Assembly (NCBI GenBank): GCA_023387085.1
Contig: JAEWIL010000142.1
Span: 1-28,511 of the forward strand
Length of the DNA: 28,511 nucleotides
Direction: 5' to 3'
Source of the DNA: Pseudomonadota bacterium
GTDB lineage: Bacteria; Pseudomonadota; Alphaproteobacteria; Sphingomonadales; Sphingomonadaceae
This document shows positions 15,809 to 23,659 of this stretch, in pieces; position 1 is the first letter of the stretch; every line of letters begins with the position of its first letter. The translations under genes and the position numbers were made by a program. The notes under the pieces were generated by a model that had not been told where the DNA came from, did not search any database, and saw nothing but the letters and a program-made list of their open reading frames with translations.

Positions 15809-18800
15809 TGGCGGAAGACGCGGCCATCCTTGCTGAAAACGATGCGAAGGCGACGCCTTCGCTGGCGCTGCGGGTCGCAAGATGGACCGGTATCGCGCTG
15901 TTTGGCCTGATCGCGCTGGCCGCGATCTTCCTCCTCGGGCTCAACAGCGACGCGGGGCGGCGGTTCGTCGCGACGCAGATCGAGAAATATGAGTTCGAGA
16001 ACGGGATGAAGATCGGCATCGGCCGTCTCGACGGATCCTTGTTCAGCGAGATGGTGGTGCGCGATTTCACCCTGTCCGATCCGAAGGGTGTGTTCGTGCG
16101 CTCGCCCGAACTCAGGATCGACTGGCGTCCTTTCGCCTATCTGTCGAACCATGTCGATGTCCGCTCGGCGAGTGCAAAGACCTTGGTCGTCGAGAAGCTC
16201 CCGACCTTCAAACCGGTGCCCGATACCGGCGAGCCGCTGCTGCCCGATATCGATATCGACGTGCGGAGCCTGCGCGTCGATCGACTGATCTTCGAGCCCG
16301 CGATCACGGGCGAACGCCAGATTGCAACGCTCAGCGGCAAGATAGCGATCGCCGATCGCCGCGCGCAGGTGACCGCCAACGCCGAAGCGATCGGAGCCAA
16401 GGCGAAGGGCGACAAGCTGGCGCTCCTCCTCGATGCGGTGCCCGAGAAGAACCGGCTCGCCGCGACGCTCGACCTCAACGCGCCGCAGGGCGGCGTGCTT
16501 GCGGCGATGGGCGGATTCAAGGAACCGCTCACCGCGAAGCTCGACGGACGCGGCGACTGGACGAAATGGGATGGCGCGCTGACCGCCAATCTCGGCACTG
16601 ACCCGCTCGCCCGGCTCGCACTGACGGCGCGCAACGGTACCCTTGCGGTCAAGGGCACGACCCAGGCGTCGCGGTTGCTCGGCAAAGGGCCGATCGCGTC
16701 GTTGCTCAGCCGCGAGACCGCGATCGATCTCAGCGCGCGGCTCGACAAGCGCAAAGCCGACCTCGACGGCCGGCTGTCGTCGGACGCCTTCCGGCTCGGG
16801 ATCAGCGGCGGACTCGACCTGGGCGAGAGCCGGTACGACGCGCTGCAGCTTGCCTTTGTCCTTCTGCGTCCCGAATCTTTGGCGCCGAACCTGCGCGGCA
16901 ATGGCGTGCGTGCGACCGCGAGGTTCGACGGTGCGTTCGATCTGCCGACGGTTGAATATCAGGCCAATGCAAACGCATTGGCGTTCAACGACATCATCGT
17001 CGAGACGCTGAGCCTCGCGGGCAAGGCGCGCGTCGATACCGACCAGATTTATGTTCCCGTCGCCGGGCGCGCGGCGAGCATCCGCGGGCTCGACACCGTC
17101 GCGGGCGGGACACTGGTGCAGGTGCGGCTCGACGGGGATCTCGCGTACAAGGACGGGCGGATCCTCAGCGACAATCTGCGCCTGCGCTCGCCGCGCATCG
17201 ATGCCAAGGCGATCGTCATCGCCGATCTCAACAAGGGATTTTATACCGGGGCGATCGACGGGCGCGTCAACGACTACCGCATCGAGAGCGTCGGTCTGTT
17301 CGACATCGACAGCAAGGCCGATCTGAAAACCGCGCCGCGCGGCGGGTTCGAGATTGTCGGCAAGGTGCGGGCGCGCTCGACGAAGCTGTTCAATTCGGGG
17401 GTTCGCGATTTCCTGGGCGGCAATGCGGTCGCCAGCGGCGACGTGCGCTATGGCACCGACGGGATCACCCGCTTTTCCAATTTGCGCCTCTCGGCGCCGC
17501 GGCTGCGCGTCACGGGCGGGCAGGGAAGCTATGCGCCCAACGGGCAGATCCGGCTCGCCGCGCGGGCGCATTCGAGCGACTATGGTCCGGTCGGCGTGCA
17601 GGTGGCGGGGACGATCAGCGATCCGCGTGCGGTGGTGACCGCTGATCGGCCGGGGCTCGGTATCGGGCTCGCCAATCTGGTTGCGAAGATTAACGGCGCG
17701 CCGAACGGCTATCGCCTCGCCGCGACCGGCGACACCGATTACGGCCCACTCGCCGCCGATGTCGTATTGCTAACCGCCAGTGGCCCGCTGACGATCGATA
17801 TCGAGCGCGGCGACCTGTCGGGGATCGGCTTCCACGGCAGGTTGGTAAAGAGCGCCGCCGGACCGTTCGAGGGCCGCCTCGACGCCACGGGGCAGGGGCT
17901 CGGCGGCCTCGTCCGGCTGAGCGGCCAGGGGCAGTATCAGGCGGCGGCGATCAACGTGCGCGCCAACAATGTCGTGCTGCCCGGTGCGGCCAAGCTCGCG
18001 GTCGGATCGGCGATCGTCGATGCCGACGTCGTCCTCTACGATCATCCGCGTGTCGTCGCCGACATCCAGATCGCCGACACCCAGATCCGCGCCTATGACA
18101 TTGCGGTCGGGCGCGTGAAGATCGATTATCGCGACGGTCGCGGCAAGGCGCAGGCCCTCATCGAGGGCGAGAGCGGAGTGCCGTTCCGCATCGCAGCCAA
18201 CGCCGACCTCCAGCCCGACCTGTGGCGCGCGTCGGTGCAGGGCCGCGCGACCGGCGTCAATTTCCGCACGGTGTCGCCGGCACGGATCATCCCGCGCAAG
18301 GATGAGTATGAGTTACTGCCGACGACGGTCGACCTCGGGCGCGGCAGCAGCGCGCGGGTCGCGGGACGCTTCGGCGACGGGATCATGGTCCAGACCCGCC
18401 TCGATCGCGCCAACATGGCGGTGGTCAACGCCTTCTATCCCGGCCTCGGGCTTGGCGGGCGCGCGACAGGCAGCATCGATTTCGCGCAGGCGAACGCCGA
18501 CGCCTTCCCGCGCGCCGACGCGCGGCTGACGATCGACGGTTTCACGCGCACGACCGCCGCCACGGTCAGCCAGCCGGTCGATATCAATTTTGCGGGTAAG
18601 CTGCTGAGCGACGGCGGCGAGGCGCGCGCGGTGATTCGCAAGCGCGGCAGCGTGATCGGGCGCCTGCAAGCGTCGCTCCGTCCGCTGGGCGCGAGCGCGG
18701 GCGACTGGGTGACGAGACTGCGCGCCGCACCGCTGAGCGGCGGGCTGCGCTATAACGGTCCCGCCGACACGCTTTATTCCTTCGCCGGGCCCGCCGGGCA

Positions 18801-20037
18801 GGGCGTATCGGGCCCGGTCGCGGTTGCCGCCGATTTCAGCTGCCGGCTCGACGATCCGTGCCTCAACGGTGTGATCCGCGGCAATGGCATGACCTATGAG
18901 AATCAGGCTTATGGCACGCGACTGACCAATATGGTCGTGGACGGACGCTTCACCGGCAACCGGCTGGAGATTGACAAGCTCACCGCGACAGCCGGCGACG
19001 GCAGCATTGATGCCAAGGGCTATGTGAGCCTGTCGCAGGCCGACGGCTATCCGATGAACATCAGCGCGACGCTCGACAATGCGCGCCTCGCGCGGAGCGA
19101 CAATATCGCGGCGCGGGCTACGGGAACGCTGACGCTCGAAAAGGTCGCGGGGCAGGCGGCCCTGTTGTCGGGCGATCTCAGATTGCCCGAAACGCGCTAT
19201 CGCATCGTGCGCGAAGGCGCGGCGGCGGTGCCGGTGCTGACGGGCGTCCGCCGCAAGCCGCCCTCCGGGCGCCGCAGGATCAGCGGTGACGGTCTTGCCG
19301 CGGTCGGCGGCAGCCTGTTCGACCTTATCCGCCTCGACATCCATCTGCGCGCGGGCGACGAAATCTACGTCACGGGCATGGGCCTTGAGTCCGAATGGCA
19401 GGCCGACATCCGGCTCAAGGGCACGACGGTCGACCCGCGCGTGACCGGGCAGATCGAGCTGGTCCGCGGTACGCTGGGCTTTGCGGGCCGCTCGTTCGAA
19501 CTTGAGGAAGGGCGCGTGACCTTCCCGACCGGCGATGCGTTCGACCCGGCGCTGCAACTGCTAGCGAGCGATACGTTCGACAATGTGACAGTGTCCGTGA
19601 ACGTATCGGGCCGCGCGAGCAATCCGCAGGTCAGCTTCTCCAGCGTCCCCGGATTGCCGCAGGACGAGATCGTCTCGCGCATCCTGTTCGGCGATTCGAT
19701 CACCTCGCTCTCGCCGTTGCAAGCGGTGCAACTCGCTGCCTCGCTCAACACGCTGAGCAGCGGAGGCGGGGGGCTCAATCCGCTCGGCGCGCTGCAGTCG
19801 GCGGCGGGGATCGACCGGCTGCGCGTCCTCGGGCCCGACGATACGACGGGCCGCGGAACCGCGCTCGCGGCGGGGCAATATATCACCAAGGATATCTATC
19901 TGGAGGTCATCACCGACGCGAAGGGCTATACCGCGACGCAGCTCGAGATTAGCCTGACGCGCGCCCTGTCGATCCTAAGTCAGGCGGGCGGCGCCAACCA
20001 GACCAATGTCAGCGTCCGCTATCGCAAGGATTATTGA
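15808..20037 (+). CDS. tamB: Translocation and assembly module protein TamB (AsmA-like, DUF490)
   Basis: This 1409-residue protein has a single N-terminal membrane helix at about 24-44 (WTGIALFGLIALAAIFLLGL). A very long periplasmic region of repetitive beta-strand sequence follows, with IGRLDGSLFSEMVVRDF soon after the helix, as in TamB and other bridge-like AsmA proteins. The C-terminal 350 or so residues are the TamB/DUF490 domain, including GLESEWQADIRLKGT, VTGQIELVRGTLGFAGRSFELE and VSRILFGDSITSLSPLQAVQLA, and the protein ends in SVRYRKDY. It would span the periplasm from inner membrane to TamA as a hydrophobic groove for lipid or protein transport. The ATG at 15808 overlaps the tamA stop (TGATG), and its own stop overlaps the next gene the same way. 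E. coli TamB is 1259 residues, so this one is modestly longer. Confidence 0.95.
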   Translation: MAEDAAILAENDAKATPSLALRVARWTGIALFGLIALAAIFLLGLNSDAGRRFVATQIEKYEFENGMKIGIGRLDGSLFSEMVVRDFTLSDPKGVFVRSPELRIDWRPFAYLSNHVDVRSASAKTLVVEKLPTFKPVPDTGEPLLPDIDIDVRSLRVDRLIFEPAITGERQIATLSGKIAIADRRAQVTANAEAIGAKAKGDKLALLLDAVPEKNRLAATLDLNAPQGGVLAAMGGFKEPLTAKLDGRGDWTKWDGALTANLGTDPLARLALTARNGTLAVKGTTQASRLLGKGPIASLLSRETAIDLSARLDKRKADLDGRLSSDAFRLGISGGLDLGESRYDALQLAFVLLRPESLAPNLRGNGVRATARFDGAFDLPTVEYQANANALAFNDIIVETLSLAGKARVDTDQIYVPVAGRAASIRGLDTVAGGTLVQVRLDGDLAYKDGRILSDNLRLRSPRIDAKAIVIADLNKGFYTGAIDGRVNDYRIESVGLFDIDSKADLKTAPRGGFEIVGKVRARSTKLFNSGVRDFLGGNAVASGDVRYGTDGITRFSNLRLSAPRLRVTGGQGSYAPNGQIRLAARAHSSDYGPVGVQVAGTISDPRAVVTADRPGLGIGLANLVAKINGAPNGYRLAATGDTDYGPLAADVVLLTASGPLTIDIERGDLSGIGFHGRLVKSAAGPFEGRLDATGQGLGGLVRLSGQGQYQAAAINVRANNVVLPGAAKLAVGSAIVDADVVLYDHPRVVADIQIADTQIRAYDIAVGRVKIDYRDGRGKAQALIEGESGVPFRIAANADLQPDLWRASVQGRATGVNFRTVSPARIIPRKDEYELLPTTVDLGRGSSARVAGRFGDGIMVQTRLDRANMAVVNAFYPGLGLGGRATGSIDFAQANADAFPRADARLTIDGFTRTTAATVSQPVDINFAGKLLSDGGEARAVIRKRGSVIGRLQASLRPLGASAGDWVTRLRAAPLSGGLRYNGPADTLYSFAGPAGQGVSGPVAVAADFSCRLDDPCLNGVIRGNGMTYENQAYGTRLTNMVVDGRFTGNRLEIDKLTATAGDGSIDAKGYVSLSQADGYPMNISATLDNARLARSDNIAARATGTLTLEKVAGQAALLSGDLRLPETRYRIVREGAAAVPVLTGVRRKPPSGRRRISGDGLAAVGGSLFDLIRLDIHLRAGDEIYVTGMGLESEWQADIRLKGTTVDPRVTGQIELVRGTLGFAGRSFELEEGRVTFPTGDAFDPALQLLASDTFDNVTVSVNVSGRASNPQVSFSSVPGLPQDEIVSRILFGDSITSLSPLQAVQLAASLNTLSSGGGGLNPLGALQSAAGIDRLRVLGPDDTTGRGTALAAGQYITKDIYLEVITDAKGYTATQLEISLTRALSILSQAGGANQTNVSVRYRKDY

Positions 20038-20264
20038 TGCGCCCGCTGGTCCTTTTCTTGCCGCTGTTGCTGGGTGCCTGTCATGCCGAGCCGGCCTTCG
20101 ACGAGCGTTACGACAAGGCGGCAAAGGAGATCGAGGCGCGCGCGAAGGCAATGGACGCCGATATCGCGGAAGCCGAAAAGGCGGCCGCGGCGACCGAACC
20201 GGACGCGAAGGCCTTGCCAGCACCCGCCGAGCCCGCTAACGCGCCCTCGTCATCTGGGGAGTAG
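20037..20264 (+). CDS. Small lipoprotein coupled to tamB
   Basis: The 75-residue product starts with a short signal peptide ending in LLLGAC, a good lipobox with Cys15 as lipid-bearing residue. After the Cys come about 30 residues of highly charged, Ala-rich predicted helix (DKAAKEIEARAKAMDADIAEAEKAA) that could form a coiled coil, then a Pro/Ala/Ser tail. I know no named family. The ATG at 20037 overlaps the tamB stop (TGATG), the same arrangement as tamA-tamB, so it is probably translated from the tam mRNA. Residue 16 is His, not Asp, which argues for export to the outer membrane by Lol if the usual +2 rule applies. Its stop codon TAG lies within the first conserved bases of the downstream riboswitch. 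A role with TamA/TamB or in the envelope is inferred only from position. Confidence 0.75.
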   Translation: MRPLVLFLPLLLGACHAEPAFDERYDKAAKEIEARAKAMDADIAEAEKAAAATEPDAKALPAPAEPANAPSSSGE

Positions 20265-20425
20265 CCAGCCGTCCGATCCGGACGGGCCATCGTGTCAACA
20301 TACTCGGTCGAGAGGCCGTGGTGCGATGGGAACGGGATACCGTTCGGGCGAGACCAATGGCATCGAACCTTCTGCCCGGGCCGGGCGGCAAGGCACGATG
20401 TCCGTTGGAGTTCGCTAGCCGCCCG
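20256..20425 (+). ncRNA. yybP-ykoY manganese riboswitch
   Basis: The leader of the UPF0016 gene carries signature stretches of the yybP-ykoY class: GGGGAGTAG at 20256-20264, GTCAACATACTCGG at 20294-20307 and GGCAAGGCACGATGTCC at 20387-20403. CCGTCCG/CGGACGG (20269-20285) forms a 7-bp hairpin, and CATCGTG (20288-20294) can pair with CACGATG (20394-20400). A GC-rich hairpin lies near 20373-20390. This class senses Mn2+ and is well known before UPF0016-type exporters, which is what follows here. The switch ends about 10-15 bases before the GGAG ribosome site at 20431, so control of translation start is likely; there is no U tract indicating a terminator. Exact ends are approximate, and assignment is from remembered motifs, not a covariance search. 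Confidence 0.85.
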
Positions 20426-20441
20426 GCCCCGGAGTTTATGC

Positions 20442-21014
20442 ATGGAAGCCTTGTTCACCTCGACCGCCGTCGTCGCGCTTGCCGAGATCGGCGACAAGAC
20501 GCAGCTGCTCGCGATTCTGCTCGCGACGCGGTTCAACCGCCCGGTGCCGATTATCCTCGGCATATTGGTCGCAACGATTGCCAATCACGCGCTGGCGGCA
20601 CTGCTCGGCGCCTCGGCGGCTGCCTTTCTCGACAGCCCGGTCTTCCGCTACGCAATCGGCCTGTCGTTCATTGCGATGGCGGCGTGGACATTGATCCCCG
20701 ACAAGTTCGAGGATGACGAAGCGCCGAAATCGCGTTTCGGGGCCTTCCTGACCACGCTGATCGCCTTTTTCCTTGTCGAGATGGGTGACAAGACGCAGGT
20801 CGCGACGATCGCACTCGGCGCGCAATATCACAGTGTACCGCTGGTCACCGCCGGCACCACGTTGGGCATGATGATCGCCAACGTGCCCGCGATCTTCCTC
20901 GGTCACGAGCTGCTGAAACGCGTCAACCTCGACACGGTGCGCAAGGTCGCGGCGGGGCTGTTCCTCGTCATCGGCCTGTGGGTACTGGCGCAATCGGCCG
21001 GCCTTCTGGGCTGA
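20442..21014 (+). CDS. UPF0016/GDT1 (TMEM165) family manganese/cation exporter
   Basis: This 190-residue membrane protein has two halves, each with the family's signature: EIGDKTQ at 15-21 and EMGDKTQ at 113-119, whose acidic residues bind the ion. About six helices are visible, split by the acidic loop PDKFEDDEAPK at about 86-96. Family members include yeast Gdt1, human TMEM165 and the bacterial MneA-type Mn2+ exporters. Export of excess Mn2+ across the inner membrane is the likely job, strongly supported by the manganese riboswitch directly upstream. Start ATG 20442 has GGAG with a 7-base spacer; an overlapping out-of-frame ATG at 20438 is not used. A hairpin at 21051-21086 may end the transcript. 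Confidence 0.92.
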   Translation: MEALFTSTAVVALAEIGDKTQLLAILLATRFNRPVPIILGILVATIANHALAALLGASAAAFLDSPVFRYAIGLSFIAMAAWTLIPDKFEDDEAPKSRFGAFLTTLIAFFLVEMGDKTQVATIALGAQYHSVPLVTAGTTLGMMIANVPAIFLGHELLKRVNLDTVRKVAAGLFLVIGLWVLAQSAGLLG

Positions 21015-21050
21015 TCGCACTAGCCACCTGTCACGCCCGACAGCTAGCCC

Positions 21051-21086
21051 CTCCCTGCAACCCGTCGCATAGACGCGGGCAGGGAG
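21051..21086 (+). terminator. Strong hairpin after the UPF0016 gene (no U tract)
   Basis: CTCCCTGC (21051-21058) pairs with GCAGGGAG (21079-21086). Inside, CC pairs with GG and CGTC (21063-21066) with GACG (21072-21075), closing a 5-base loop. It lies 37 bases after the UPF0016 stop and 30 before the next ATG. No T run follows, so it could terminate weakly or act as a leader hairpin for the dehydrogenase. Confidence 0.45.
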
Positions 21087-21115
21087 AGCGAGATGCGCGA
21101 TGCAGGAATAGGGAC

Positions 21116-22138
21116 ATGAGCGGGCTCGATCTGCCGCCGAGCGACGAGCGCGACATGCTCGCGGCGAGTATCGGCCGCCTGATTGCGGACAATCCGCGCC
21201 CGGGCTGGCGCGATCTGGTCGATGCGATCGGACTTGCCGGGCTGACGGTGCCCGAGGCCGCAGGCGGCTTTGGCGGCGGTCCGATCGAGGTTGCAGTCGC
21301 GATGGCGGAGCTGGGACCCGCGCTCGCCGGTGCCGACTGGCTGTCGCATGCGGCGGCGGCGATGCTGATCGCGCGCATTGCCCCCGATCATGCGGCTTTG
21401 CCGGATCTCGCCGCCGGAACGCGGCGCGCGGCGATCGTCTGCCCCGCCTCGTGCGCCGCGATGCCCGACGTGGATGCGGGCGGCGTGCATGGCACGGCGC
21501 GGCTGGTAGCGGGGGCGGCCGAGGCGGATCTGCTTCTCGTGGCCGGCGACCAAGCCATTGTTCTGCTCGCGGCGGATCACGCCAAGGTCGAGCAGCGGCA
21601 CCGGATCATGCACGACGGCAGCGTCACCGCCGACCTGGGCTTCGCCTCCCGCGTTGCGGATGGCGTCAGGCTTGCCGAGGGGGACGCCGTCCGCATGGCG
21701 AGCGAGTGGATCGCCGACGTCATGCTCGCTGGCCGATGCGCCGAAGCAACGGGGCTGATGCAGCGCATGGTCGCCGACAGCGCCAGCTATATGGGGCAGC
21801 GGCGGCAGTTCGGCGCGACGATCGGATCGTTCCAGGCGCTGCGCCACCGCGCCGCCGACATGCAACTGGCGCTGATGAAGGCGGCCGCGCTCACCGAAAT
21901 CGCGGTTCTTGCCGTCGACCGCGACGGCGCAGACCGGGCGCGCGCGGTCAGCGCGGCGTGCGTCGAGGTCGCCGACGCGGTTCGCATCGTCGGCGAAGGC
22001 GCGGTGCAGATCCATGGCGCGATGGGGCTTACCGAGGAACTGGGCCTTGGCGCCTGTTTCAAGCGGGCGCTGTCGATCGTGGCGGCGTTCGGATCGCGAG
22101 CCGGTCATTTGGCGCGCTATTCCGAGGATACGGTCTGA
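21116..22138 (+). CDS. Acyl-CoA dehydrogenase family protein (short form)
   Basis: The 340-residue protein belongs to the acyl-CoA dehydrogenase family. It has an N-terminal helical domain (LIADNPRPGWRDLVDAIGLAGLTVPEAAGGFGG), a divergent middle beta domain, and the C-terminal helical domain with QRRQFGATIGSFQALRHRAADMQ (flavin and dimer contacts) and GAVQIHGAMGLTEE. It is shorter than the usual 380 or more, mainly because the middle domain is reduced. Short forms of this type are often one half of alpha2beta2 dehydrogenases for steroid or other bulky acyl-CoA side chains; that partner role is inferred. ATG 21116 was chosen where family similarity begins; AGGGAC just upstream is a weak ribosome site. 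It is convergent with a second acyl-CoA dehydrogenase on the minus strand. Confidence 0.88.
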   Translation: MSGLDLPPSDERDMLAASIGRLIADNPRPGWRDLVDAIGLAGLTVPEAAGGFGGGPIEVAVAMAELGPALAGADWLSHAAAAMLIARIAPDHAALPDLAAGTRRAAIVCPASCAAMPDVDAGGVHGTARLVAGAAEADLLLVAGDQAIVLLAADHAKVEQRHRIMHDGSVTADLGFASRVADGVRLAEGDAVRMASEWIADVMLAGRCAEATGLMQRMVADSASYMGQRRQFGATIGSFQALRHRAADMQLALMKAAALTEIAVLAVDRDGADRARAVSAACVEVADAVRIVGEGAVQIHGAMGLTEELGLGACFKRALSIVAAFGSRAGHLARYSEDTV

Positions 22139-22229
22139 ATTACAAACATGGTCGCCTAGCGAGGGAAGGCAGTTCGGGGTGATGCGGACCCACAATCATT
22201 GACAAGCGTTCTTCTGCTATTACCTGTCG

Positions 22230-22330
22230 TTATTCCATCTTCCTTATCGAAAGGGAGCTTTGGAAGCCTCGTCTGCAATCCGTCTTCTCGGCGAGGCCGG
22301 AAGGACTCCGCCGATAGGCGGGGTCCTTTT
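22230..22330 (+). ncRNA. Candidate trans-acting small RNA
   Basis: From about 22230 the plus strand has an unstructured pyrimidine-rich start (TTCCATCTTCCTTATCG). An AAAGGGAGCTTT segment and a GCCTCG/CGAGGC stem (22266-22271 with 22292-22297) around a 20-base open loop follow. The region ends in a perfect intrinsic terminator with a T run. This layout is typical of bacterial sRNAs and resembles alphaproteobacterial families such as suhB/MmgR in outline, but I cannot verify membership. TTGACA at 22199 could be a -35 box; the best -10-like string (TATTAC) is too close, so the promoter is unsure. The alternative is that this is only the 3' end of the upstream dehydrogenase mRNA, 165 bases after its stop. 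Confidence 0.5.
22303..22330 (+). terminator. Intrinsic terminator
   Basis: GGACTCCGCC (22303-22312) and GGCGGGGTCC (22317-22326) form a 10-bp stem, with one G-T pair, around the tetraloop GATA, followed by TTTT at 22327-22330. This is the clearest Rho-independent terminator in the window. It ends either the candidate sRNA or the upstream acyl-CoA dehydrogenase mRNA. Confidence 0.85.
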
Positions 22331-22375
22331 GCTACCGTATAATGGCCACGATCTTGCTGCTCGGAAATTTCCTAA

Positions 22376-22395
22376 CGCGCGCATTACTTCGCGCG
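22376..22395 (-). terminator. Possible terminator of the minus-strand acyl-CoA dehydrogenase
   Basis: Self-complementary CGCGCG arms (22376-22381 and 22390-22395) flank an 8-base loop, 61 bases past the stop of the minus-strand gene. The following minus-strand bases (TTAGGAAATTT) are T/A-rich but not a proper U tract. It is a weak candidate. Confidence 0.3.
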
Positions 22396-22455
22396 CGGCC
22401 TCTAATGAGTGGGCGCATTCATGATTGACGTGAGTGAAAATGACGTGTCTAACTG

Positions 22456-23598
22456 TCAGCTTAGTATTAGCCGCGCGATAAGGTCGCGCTGGATCTCGTT
22501 GGAGCCGGCGTAGATGCTCGCCGCACGATCGTTGAGATAGCGCGGCACCGCGACCGCAAGCTCGGCAGCGGTCTGGCCGTCGGCGTCGGCCCAGGCCGCG
22601 GGGCCGGCGATTTCGCAGGCGAGCGTGTCGATCCGCTGCGCCGCCTCGGTTCCCAATATCTTGAGCGCCGAGGCATAAAGCGCCGGACCTCCGCCAAGGC
22701 CGCGCATCGCCTTGATTTCGAGCGCCTGCAGCGCCGCGAGGCCGATCGCCTCGCGGTCGAGTTCGGCGCGGAGCACCGGGCCGATGCCGTCCTTCGCGCG
22801 CAGCCGTTCGAGCTTTTCGATCAACCCCGGCGCATATTTACCGCCCCGCTCGAAGGTCAGGAGATGCTTGGCGACCGACCAGCCCTCATTCTCGCCGCCG
22901 AGGCGGTTCGCTTGCGGCACTCGGACGTCGTCGAAGAATACCTGATTGAACTCATGATCGCCCGCGAGCGTGCGGATCGGCTCGACGGTGATGCCGGGCG
23001 TCGCCATGTCCAGGAGCAGGAAGCTGATCCCCGCCTGCGGCTTGCCCTCGCTCGAGGTGCGGACCAGCGCGAACATGCGGTTCGCGAAATGCGCGTGCGT
23101 GGTCCAGATTTTCGAGCCGTTGAGAATATAATTGCCGCCGTCGGCTGTCGCGCGCAGCTGAAGCGAGGCGAGATCCGAACCGGCGCCGGGTTCGGAAAAG
23201 CCCTGACACCAATAATCCTCGCCCGACAGGATACGCGGCAAATAGTGCGCGCGCTGTTCGGCGGTGCCATAATGCATGATCACCGGCGCGACCATCTTGA
23301 GCCCCATCGGCGCAAGACCGGGGGCGCCGGCGGCGGCGCATTCGGCGGCGAAGACATAGCGCTGGACCTCGTTCCAGCCGGGACCCCCGAATTCCGCTGG
23401 CCAGTCGGGGGCGGCCCAGCCGCGCGCGTTCAATATGCGCTGCCAGGGCAGGGTAATGGCGGGGTCGATAAAGACGCTCGTCGCGCGGCCGGCGGCACGG
23501 CGGAGATCGTCGGGCAGATTCTGGTCCAGGAAGGCGCGTACTTCGGCGCGAAAGTCGGCGAAGCCGGGGTCGATGAGGGCGTCGGTCAGCATGTCCAT
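22456..23598 (-). CDS. Acyl-CoA dehydrogenase (FadE-like)
   Basis: The 380-residue protein is a full-length acyl-CoA dehydrogenase. It has WAAPDWPAEFGGPGW at about 61-75 in the N-terminal domain. The flavin-contacting CQGFSEPGAGSDLASL lies near 135-150, and YILNGSKIWTTHAHFA near 157-172. The substrate-side FNQVFFDDVRVP follows, and the C-terminal IYAGSNEIQRDLIARLIL has the family's closing helix. Such enzymes oxidise acyl-CoA to the trans-2-enoyl form and pass electrons to ETF. The WTTHAHFA type is common in sphingomonad and actinobacterial enzymes for non-linear substrates, but the substrate is not determinable. I place the start at ATG 23598; a second ATG lies two codons later and neither has a good ribosome site. 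The LuxR gene ends 61 bases upstream on the same strand, so the two could be co-transcribed. Confidence 0.93.
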   Translation of the reverse strand: MDMLTDALIDPGFADFRAEVRAFLDQNLPDDLRRAAGRATSVFIDPAITLPWQRILNARGWAAPDWPAEFGGPGWNEVQRYVFAAECAAAGAPGLAPMGLKMVAPVIMHYGTAEQRAHYLPRILSGEDYWCQGFSEPGAGSDLASLQLRATADGGNYILNGSKIWTTHAHFANRMFALVRTSSEGKPQAGISFLLLDMATPGITVEPIRTLAGDHEFNQVFFDDVRVPQANRLGGENEGWSVAKHLLTFERGGKYAPGLIEKLERLRAKDGIGPVLRAELDREAIGLAALQALEIKAMRGLGGGPALYASALKILGTEAAQRIDTLACEIAGPAAWADADGQTAAELAVAVPRYLNDRAASIYAGSNEIQRDLIARLILS

Positions 23599-23659
23599 CC
23601 GGCGGGATTAAAGGGGGACATGCCGCTCGGCCAAGCTGGTACCTGCGTCAGGCTGCGAC

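Larger units (their letters stand above)
22139..22455. other. 317-base convergent intergenic region
   Basis: The gap between the two convergent acyl-CoA dehydrogenase genes carries no coding frame I would accept. It is more AT-rich than its surroundings. It holds a TTGACA box (22199-22204), a structured segment ending in a strong plus-strand terminator (22303-22330), a TATAAT string at 22338-22343 without a matching -35 box, and a CGCGCG hairpin (22376-22395) that may serve the minus-strand gene. Confidence 0.6.

Noticed and set aside
13946..15880. Minus-strand open frame of 644 codons opposite tamA
   Set aside because: It is Arg/Asp/Ala-rich with no domain pattern and lies fully opposite a convincing Omp85 gene; high GC makes such antisense frames common.
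15781..17571. Minus-strand open frame of 596 codons opposite tamB
   Set aside because: Same composition artefact; no motif, no ribosome site, and the tamB frame is continuous and family-like.
18313..19557. Minus-strand open frame of 414 codons opposite the tamB C-terminus
   Set aside because: Low-complexity Arg/Ala translation opposite the conserved DUF490 domain.
22338..22343. TATAAT as a promoter -10 box
   Set aside because: No -35-like box at a suitable distance; the upstream bases are the terminator stem.
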